Source: Actinomadura craniellae (lineage in GTDB: Bacteria; Actinomycetota; Actinomycetes; Streptosporangiales; Streptosporangiaceae). Taken from it: a stretch of DNA of 64,000 nucleotides. Below the pieces are notes generated by a model that saw only the letters and a program-made list of their open reading frames with translations, was not told where the DNA came from and made no database searches. Within the stretch, counting starts at the first letter, position 1. Each line of letters opens with the position of its first letter. Both the position numbers and the translations under genes were made by a program. Shown here piece by piece: positions 58,958-64,000 of the stretch. The stretch lies in the NCBI RefSeq assembly GCF_003289645.1, contig NZ_QLYX01000002.1, positions 248,001 through 312,000 on the forward strand, written 5' to 3'.

Positions 58958-59827
58958 TCATTCGATGGCGAGGATGCGGGCGGCGTTCTCCCGGAGGAAC
59001 CGGGGCCAGACCTCGTCCTTGAACGGCACGTTCGGCAGCTCGTTCATGATCCGGTCGAGGGTCAGGCCCATCGGGTAGTAGCCGGCGTAGAGGATCTTGT
59101 GCGCGCCGCGGGAGTTGGCGTAGTCGACGATCTCCCGCGGGTAGTACTTCGGCGCGAACGCGCTGGTGGAGTAGTACAGGTTCGGCCACTTGACCATCAG
59201 CTTCACCGCGAGGTCGGTCCACGGTTCGCAGCCGTGCCGCGTCACCAGCACCAGTTCGGGGAAGTCGTACATGACCTCGTCGAGGTACTCCACCCGCTGC
59301 GGTGCGAAGGGGACGCGCGGGCCGGGGACGCCCGCGCACACGAAGATCGGCAGGCCGAGTTCCACGCACTTGGCGTAGATCGGGTACATCTTCTTGTCGT
59401 TGATCGCGACCTGTGGTGTGGTGCCGGCGGGAAAGACGTCCACGGCCCTGATGCCGAGGGAGTCGTGGGCGGACACGATCGCCCGCACCGCCTCCATGCC
59501 CTGGTTGGGGTCCACCGACAGGGTGCCGACGAACCGGTCCGGCCGGGTGGCCACCGCCCGCGCGCCGTCCTCGCCGCGGACCCCGACGAGGCCGACCGCG
59601 ATGCCGTGGCGGTCCATCTGCTCCAGGGTGATCTCGACCGGGTCCCGGCCCGGTTCGGATCCGTCCTCGGGCACGTCCTTGAACATGTAGCCGGCCGGCA
59701 TCTTCAGGTCGCCCCGGGACTCGGCGTCCTTGGTCTGCCGGGTGATGTACGCGTAGGTCTTGGCGGGGTCGCGCAGCGGGAACCCGATCATCGTGTCGAT
59801 GACGGGCACGTCCACGGGCATCGTCAT
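58958..59827 (-). CDS. Amidohydrolase-2-like protein lacking the metal ligands
   Basis: A 289-residue protein with the amidohydrolase-2 barrel layout: VEITLEQMDRHGIAVGLVG, VDVFPAGTTPQVAIND, LGLPIFVCAGVPGPRVPF, PELVLVTRHGCEPW. The N-terminal D-x-H motif is replaced by VIDTMIGFP and the C-terminal SDYPH by YAGYYPMG, so a normal metal site is unlikely. It is also shorter than the other three members in the island. ATG 59827 has AGGAGG eight bases upstream, and it overlaps the acyl-CoA dehydrogenase stop. Function unknown; it may be a non-hydrolytic lyase or a binding protein. Confidence 0.8.
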   Translation of the reverse strand: MTMPVDVPVIDTMIGFPLRDPAKTYAYITRQTKDAESRGDLKMPAGYMFKDVPEDGSEPGRDPVEITLEQMDRHGIAVGLVGVRGEDGARAVATRPDRFVGTLSVDPNQGMEAVRAIVSAHDSLGIRAVDVFPAGTTPQVAINDKKMYPIYAKCVELGLPIFVCAGVPGPRVPFAPQRVEYLDEVMYDFPELVLVTRHGCEPWTDLAVKLMVKWPNLYYSTSAFAPKYYPREIVDYANSRGAHKILYAGYYPMGLTLDRIMNELPNVPFKDEVWPRFLRENAARILAIE

Positions 59828-61077
59828 GGGTCGTTCCTCCTGGGCACGCCGGTGGTCAGTTCCCGGAAAGGTACGTCCCGGTCGGGCGCCGGCTCGCGCG
59901 GCAGTCCCAGGACGCGCTCGGCCACGGCGTTGCGCTGGATCGAGTCGGTGCCCCCGCCGATTCGCAGCCCCTGGGCCGTCAGCAGCAGCCGCTGCCACTC
60001 GTCCCCGCCGCCGGGGCCCAGCGCCAGGCCCGCGGTGCCCTCGATGAGCAGGCCCGCGTCGGCCGCCTCCTGGGCCCGCCGGGCCACCAGCAGCTTCATG
60101 ATCGACGCCTCGGGGCCGGGCGGGACGCCCTTGCTCAGCGCGGTGCGCGCCCGCAGGCCCAGGTAGCGCAGGGTCTCGTCCAGGGTGTGCACCCGGGCGA
60201 CGGCCCGGCGGACGGACGGGTCGGCGAGCCGGCCGCGCTCGCGGGCCAGGGCCAGCAGCCCGCCGGCCCGGGCTCCCCCGCCGCCGCCGATCATCGCGCG
60301 CTCGCTGGCCAGCGTGGTGTGCACGACCTTCCAGCCCGCGTCCGCCTCGCCGACGACGTTGTCCGCCGGGATGCGCACCCCGTCGAGGAACACCTCGTTG
60401 AAGTGGTACGAGCCGTTCATCTGGCGCAGCGGGCGGATCTCGATGCCGGGCGTGCGCATGTCGAGGAGGAAGTAGGTGATGCCCCGGTGCTTGGGGGCGT
60501 CGAGGTCGGTGCGGGCGAGCAGGATCGCCCAGTCGGCGACCCCCGCGCCGGAGGTCCACACCTTCTGGCCGTCCACCACCCAGTCCGCGCCGTCGCGCAC
60601 CGCCCGGGTGCGCAGGGCGGCCAGGTCCGAGCCCGCCGCGGGCTCGCTGAACAGCTGGCACCAGACCGTCTCGCCGTGCAGCAGCCGGGCCAGGTGGTCG
60701 CGCCGCTGCGCGGCGGTGCCGTGCCGCATCAGGGTGGGCCCGACCATGGCCAGGCCGATCAGGAGGGGGCCGACGGAGACGTCGAAGGCGGCGGCCTCCT
60801 CGGCGAAGATCGCCTCCTGGATCGGGGTGCCGCCGCGCCCGCCGAACGCCTTCGGCCAGGCGATGCCCGCCCAGCCGCCCTCGTGCAGCCGGGCCTGCCA
60901 GGCCTGGGCGGCGCGGGCGGCGGCCCGTTCGGCCTCCTCGTAGGCGGCGGCGGTGCCGCCCCAGCCGAAGTGCAGCCGGGCGTTCACGGTGCCGGAGAAG
61001 GGCGGGGCGTGCTCGGCCAGCCAGGTGCGCGCCTCGGCCCGGAAAAGCGCCTCCTCGGTGGAGTCCCGGAGGTCCAT
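59824..61077 (-). CDS. Acyl-CoA dehydrogenase, FadE26/29-like
   Basis: A 417-residue acyl-CoA dehydrogenase. CQLFSEPAAGSDLAALRTRAV and VWTSGAGVADW are FAD/substrate regions, and GGTDSIQRNAVAERVLGLPREP is the FadE26/29-like end. ATG 61077 overlaps the TGA of the SDR (TGATG). It is a likely partner of the FadE28-like protein at 56082-57185, or works with the other pair at 30751-32897. Role: dehydrogenation of a bulky acyl-CoA. Confidence 0.9.
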   Translation of the reverse strand: MDLRDSTEEALFRAEARTWLAEHAPPFSGTVNARLHFGWGGTAAAYEEAERAAARAAQAWQARLHEGGWAGIAWPKAFGGRGGTPIQEAIFAEEAAAFDVSVGPLLIGLAMVGPTLMRHGTAAQRRDHLARLLHGETVWCQLFSEPAAGSDLAALRTRAVRDGADWVVDGQKVWTSGAGVADWAILLARTDLDAPKHRGITYFLLDMRTPGIEIRPLRQMNGSYHFNEVFLDGVRIPADNVVGEADAGWKVVHTTLASERAMIGGGGGARAGGLLALARERGRLADPSVRRAVARVHTLDETLRYLGLRARTALSKGVPPGPEASIMKLLVARRAQEAADAGLLIEGTAGLALGPGGGDEWQRLLLTAQGLRIGGGTDSIQRNAVAERVLGLPREPAPDRDVPFRELTTGVPRRNDP

Positions 61078-61988
61078 CAGCGCAGCCCCGGGGCCCGGGT
61101 GCCGAAGACGTCGGTGGCCAGCAGCATGCCGAGCCGTTCGGCGTCCCAGCGTTTCCCGTCGCTGGAGATGGTGGCGGCCTCGTGCCAGCCCCGCATCAGG
61201 TGGATCTTGTCGTGGATGACCCGGATGATCTGGCCGGTGACGTGCTGTGCCTGGTCGCTGGCGAGCCAGGCCACCACCGGCGAGCTGCCCGCCGGATCCA
61301 TCGGGTGGTAGTCGTCCACGCCCAGCTCGTCGGGTTCGAACGCCGCCAGGTCCTTGCCCATCGTGGCGGTGAGCCGGGTCATGCCGCCCGGCCCGACCGC
61401 GTTGACCGTGACGCCGAGCCGGTACAGCTCCAGGCTGGTGGTCAGGGTGAGCCCGGCGATCGCCGCCTTGGCGGTGGCGTAGTTGGACTGGCCGAAGTTG
61501 CCGACCAGGCCGGCGCCCGAGGTGGTGTTGATGATGCGGCCGGTGCTGGTCTCCCCCGCCTTGGCCCGTGCCCGCCAGTGCCGGGCCGCGTGATGGGTGA
61601 GCAGCCAGCTGCCGCGTACGTGGACGCGCATGACCAGGTCGAAGTCGTCCGGTGTCATGTTCCAGATGACCTTGTCGCGGGCGATGCCGGCGTTGTTGAC
61701 CAGGATGTCCAGCCGGCCGAACTCGGTGACCGCGCGTTCGACCAGCGCCCGGGCCTGCTCGTCGTCGGCCACGTCGCCGTAGTCGGCGACCGCGGTGCCG
61801 CCGCGCTCGCGGATCAGCTCGACGACCTCGTCGGCGTCCTTGCCCGCGCCCTCGCCGGTGACCGAGGTGCCCAGGTCGTTGACCACCACGGCGGCGCCGT
61901 GCCGGGCCAGCTCGAGCGCGTGCCCGCGGCCGATGCCGTGGGCGGCTCCGGTCACGATGGCGATCTTGTTTTCGAGCAGTCGGGCCAC
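61077..61988 (-). CDS. SDR, 17-beta-HSD4-like 3-hydroxyacyl-CoA dehydrogenase
   Basis: A 303-residue SDR. TGAAHGIG at about 13-20, VVVNDLGTSVTGEG, NNAGI, NTTSGAGLVGNFGQSNY and the catalytic Y-A-T-A-K are present. The VVNDLG segment and length resemble the dehydrogenase domain of peroxisomal multifunctional enzyme type 2 (HSD17B4), which oxidises 3R-hydroxyacyl-CoAs, the product of MaoC hydratases such as 47953. GTG start with GGAGG upstream. It heads the minus-strand operon of dehydrogenase, amidohydrolase-like and ligase genes. Confidence 0.89.
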   Translation of the reverse strand: MARLLENKIAIVTGAAHGIGRGHALELARHGAAVVVNDLGTSVTGEGAGKDADEVVELIRERGGTAVADYGDVADDEQARALVERAVTEFGRLDILVNNAGIARDKVIWNMTPDDFDLVMRVHVRGSWLLTHHAARHWRARAKAGETSTGRIINTTSGAGLVGNFGQSNYATAKAAIAGLTLTTSLELYRLGVTVNAVGPGGMTRLTATMGKDLAAFEPDELGVDDYHPMDPAGSSPVVAWLASDQAQHVTGQIIRVIHDKIHLMRGWHEAATISSDGKRWDAERLGMLLATDVFGTRAPGLR

Positions 61989-62035
61989 GGGTCCTCCTGG
62001 TGCGGTACGGCCGTCCGCCGCATCGACGCGGGAAA

Positions 62036-62060
62036 CTGTATATGTTATTTATAATGTATG
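62036..62060. promoter_or_regulatory. AT-rich promoter/operator element
   Basis: CTGTATATGTTA (62036-62047) and TATAATGTATG (62050-62060) lie between the divergent SDR and the FadD3-like ligase. The second contains a TATAAT -10-like hexamer and the 10-mer shared with 42300-42309. Confidence 0.45.
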
Positions 62061-62069
62061 GAAGTGAGA

Positions 62070-63665
62070 ATGTCAGTCGACACCCGCGGTGACCTGACGT
62101 GGGGCACGACCGGCCGGCTGCTGGCCATGACCGCACGGCGGCTGCCCGCGGCCGAGGCCGTCGTCGACGGCGAACTCCGGCTCACCTACCGCGCGCTGGA
62201 CGCCGAGGTCGACCGGGCCGCCCGCGCCTTCCTGGCCGCCGGGCTGGAACACGGCGACCGGGTGGCAATCTGGGCGCCCAACTCGGCCCGCTGGATGATC
62301 GCCGCACTCGGGCTGCAGCGGGTCGGCGGGGTCCTGGTCCCCCTCAACACCCGGTTCCAGGGCGCCGAGACCGCCTACCTGCTGGACAAATCCGGCGCCC
62401 GGCTGCTACTAACCGTCACCGACTTCCTGGGCAAGGACTACCCCGCCCTGCTCACCACCGCGGCCGGCGGGCCCGGCGCCGGCCGGCCCGCCCGCGACCT
62501 GCCGGGCCTGGAGCGCGTCGTCCTGCTGTCGGGCGAGGGGGACGGCCAGGGCTGGGACGCGTTCCTCTCCACCGGCGAGGGCGTCCCCGCCGACGAGGTC
62601 GAGCGGCGGGCCGCGCGGGTCGGGCCCGACGACCTCTCCGACATCCTCTTCACCTCCGGCACCACCGGCTTCCCCAAGGGCGCCATGTGCACCCACGGCC
62701 AGGCGCTCCGGGCCTACGCGCTCTGGGGCGCGGTCGTCGGGCTGCGCGAGGGCGATCGCTACCTCATCGTCAACCCGTTCTTCCACGGCTTCGGCTACAA
62801 GGCCGGCTGGCTCGTCTCGATCATGGCGGGCGCCACGGCCCTGCCCGCGCGCACCCTGGACGTGCCGCACGTCCTGGAGATGGTGCGCCGCGAGCGCGTG
62901 ACGGTGCTGCCGGGGACGCCCACGCTCTACCAGACCATGCTGGAACACCCCGACTTCAGCGCCGCGGGCGTGGCCTCCCTGCGGCTGGCCGTCACCGGCG
63001 CCGCCAACGTGCCCCCGGCCCTGCTGTACCGGATCAGGGAGGAGCTGGGCTTCGAGCACATCGTCGCCGGTTACGGGCTGACCGAGACCTGCGGGATCGT
63101 GTCCATGTGCCGGTACGACGACCCGCTGGAGGTCGTGACCACCACCGCGGGCCGGCCGCTGCCCGGAGTCGAGGTCCGGATCGCGGCGCCCGACGGCGGG
63201 GAGGGCGAGATCCTGGTGCGCGGCTACACCCTGATGCAGGGCTACCTCGGCGAGGAGGCCGAAACGGCCGCGACCATCGACGCCGACGGCTGGCTGCACA
63301 CCGGCGACGTCGGGACGCTCGACGAGGAGGGCCGCGTCCGCATCACCGGCCGGATCAAGGACATGTTCATCGTCGGCGGCTTCAACGCCTACCCCGCGGA
63401 GATCGAGAACATCCTCGTCCGCCACCCGGACGTGGCCCAGGCCGCCGTCGTCGGCGTGCCCGACGCGCGGATGGGCGAAGTCGGCGCGGCCTTCGTGGTA
63501 CCCCGGGCGGGTCGGGCCCCCGACCCGGCTGCCATCATCGCCTGGAGCCGGGAGAACATGGCGAACTACAAGGCGCCCCGCCGGGTCGAGATCCTCGGCG
63601 AGCTGCCGCTGAACGCCGCGGGGAAGGTGGACAAGAACATGCTGCGCGAGCGGGCCACCCGGTGA
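62070..63665 (+). CDS. Acyl-CoA synthetase, FadD3-like
   Basis: A 531-residue ligase. DLSDILFTSGTTGFPKGAM (A3), YLIVNPFFHGFGYKAGW, VLPGTPTLYQTMLEHP, YGLTETCG (A5), DGWLHTGDVGTLD (A7), KDMFIVGGFNAYPAEIE (A8) and LNAAGKVDKNML (A10 lysine) are the core motifs. The set closely resembles mycobacterial FadD3, which activates the CD-ring propionate HIP during cholesterol degradation, but related FadD3-like enzymes have other substrates. ATG 62070 is preferred because GGAAG lies five bases upstream; ATG 62058 is an alternative. Coupled to the next gene by a GTGA overlap. Confidence 0.88.
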   Translation: MSVDTRGDLTWGTTGRLLAMTARRLPAAEAVVDGELRLTYRALDAEVDRAARAFLAAGLEHGDRVAIWAPNSARWMIAALGLQRVGGVLVPLNTRFQGAETAYLLDKSGARLLLTVTDFLGKDYPALLTTAAGGPGAGRPARDLPGLERVVLLSGEGDGQGWDAFLSTGEGVPADEVERRAARVGPDDLSDILFTSGTTGFPKGAMCTHGQALRAYALWGAVVGLREGDRYLIVNPFFHGFGYKAGWLVSIMAGATALPARTLDVPHVLEMVRRERVTVLPGTPTLYQTMLEHPDFSAAGVASLRLAVTGAANVPPALLYRIREELGFEHIVAGYGLTETCGIVSMCRYDDPLEVVTTTAGRPLPGVEVRIAAPDGGEGEILVRGYTLMQGYLGEEAETAATIDADGWLHTGDVGTLDEEGRVRITGRIKDMFIVGGFNAYPAEIENILVRHPDVAQAAVVGVPDARMGEVGAAFVVPRAGRAPDPAAIIAWSRENMANYKAPRRVEILGELPLNAAGKVDKNMLRERATR

Positions 63666-64000
63666 CGGGAGTGCTCGACGGGCTCCTGGTGGTCGAAGGG
63701 TCGGCCTTCGTCGCGGCCCCGCTGGGCGGCATGACCCTGGCCCGGCTGGGAGCCGACGTCATCCGCTTCGACGACGTGCGCGGCGGCGCCGACCACGGCC
63801 GCTGGCCGCTGGGCCCGGACGGCAGCAGCCTGTTCTGGCGCGGCATGAACAAGGGCAAGCGCTCGATCGCGGTCGACCTGCGCCGGCCCGAGGGACGGGA
63901 GCTGGTCGCCGCGCTGATCACCGCGCCCGGCCCCGACGCCGGGCTGTTCCTGACCAACTTCCCGGCCACCGGCGCGCTGTCCTACGAGCGGCTGCGGGCC
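63662..64000 (+). CDS. CaiB/BaiF family CoA transferase (partial, right edge)
   Basis: The first 113 residues of a class III CoA transferase, cut by the window end. LVVEGSAFVAAPLGGMTLARLGADVIRF and NKGKRSIAVDLRRPEGRELV are the family's N-terminal motifs. The GTG 63662 overlaps the ligase TGA; a second GTG at 63671 is possible. Pairing with the FadD3-like ligase suggests both make CoA thioesters of pathway acids. The catalytic Asp lies outside the window. Confidence 0.86.
   Translation, partial: MTGVLDGLLVVEGSAFVAAPLGGMTLARLGADVIRFDDVRGGADHGRWPLGPDGSSLFWRGMNKGKRSIAVDLRRPEGRELVAALITAPGPDAGLFLTNFPATGALSYERLRA

Noticed and set aside
59824-62136. 770-codon minus-strand frame
   Set aside because: Residues before ATG 61077 are a frame-shifted reading of the SDR gene; only the acyl-CoA dehydrogenase part is real.
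62070-63665. Naming the ligase fadD3
   Set aside because: Motif similarity is strong, but the cluster lacks the other HIP-pathway genes in this window, so orthology is not established.

Overview
This window is very GC-rich chromosomal DNA from an actinomycete, probably a Streptosporangiales/Actinomadura-type organism. This is judged from the strong third-position GC, frequent GTG starts, F420-type enzymes, an actinobacterial mce operon, an FxLD-type lanthipeptide methyltransferase and many TetR/GntR-controlled acyl-CoA genes. No rRNA, tRNA, CRISPR array or intact insertion sequence was seen.

The left edge (1-2.6 kb) is the tail of a lanthipeptide (FxLD-type) locus: the C-terminus of a LanC-like protein, a PCMT-like methyltransferase and an unrecognised helical protein, joined by ATGA/GTGA overlaps. 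A patchwork follows (2.6-8 kb): asparagine synthetase on the minus strand, a DUF3237 protein, a secreted I36-type peptidase inhibitor, a lipoprotein, and a DUF3068/PorA-like membrane protein that ends in a strong terminator.

From about 8 kb to the right edge the window is one large catabolic island. It starts with SDRs and F420-type enzymes (8-14 kb), then a complete mce lipid importer operon yrbEA-yrbEB-mceABCDEF-mas (14.2-23.3 kb). A Rieske oxygenase operon follows (Rieske, acetoacetate-decarboxylase-like protein, amidohydrolase, SDR, TetR, acyl-CoA ligase; 23.3-29.6 kb). The rest is a series of short, often divergent transcription units. They encode acyl-CoA ligases (four in all), acyl-CoA dehydrogenases (five), enoyl-CoA hydratases (three), a MaoC hydratase, SDR dehydrogenases (eight), thiolases (two) plus a cysteine-free KASIII/HMG-CoA-synthase-like DUF35 fusion, CaiB/BaiF CoA transferases (three, one cut by the edge), four amidohydrolase-2 proteins, a second Rieske oxygenase, a PaaI-type thioesterase, and three TetR and two paralogous GntR/FCD regulators.

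Taken together the genes suggest import of a hydrophobic substrate by the Mce system, ring or side-chain hydroxylation by KshA/DAF-36-like Rieske enzymes, CoA activation (the last ligase resembles FadD3) and repeated beta-oxidation-like shortening. A steroid- or terpenoid-like substrate is plausible but not proven: no KstD, HsaC, KshB or P450 is present in the window, so the pathway probably extends beyond the right edge.

A striking feature is the AT-rich islands in nearly every promoter region of the catabolic island. Many contain good inverted repeats (for example 37144-37188, 42361-42398, 52192-52214, 23308-23334), and several carry a shared TTGTATA-like core. They look like operators of several local regulators.
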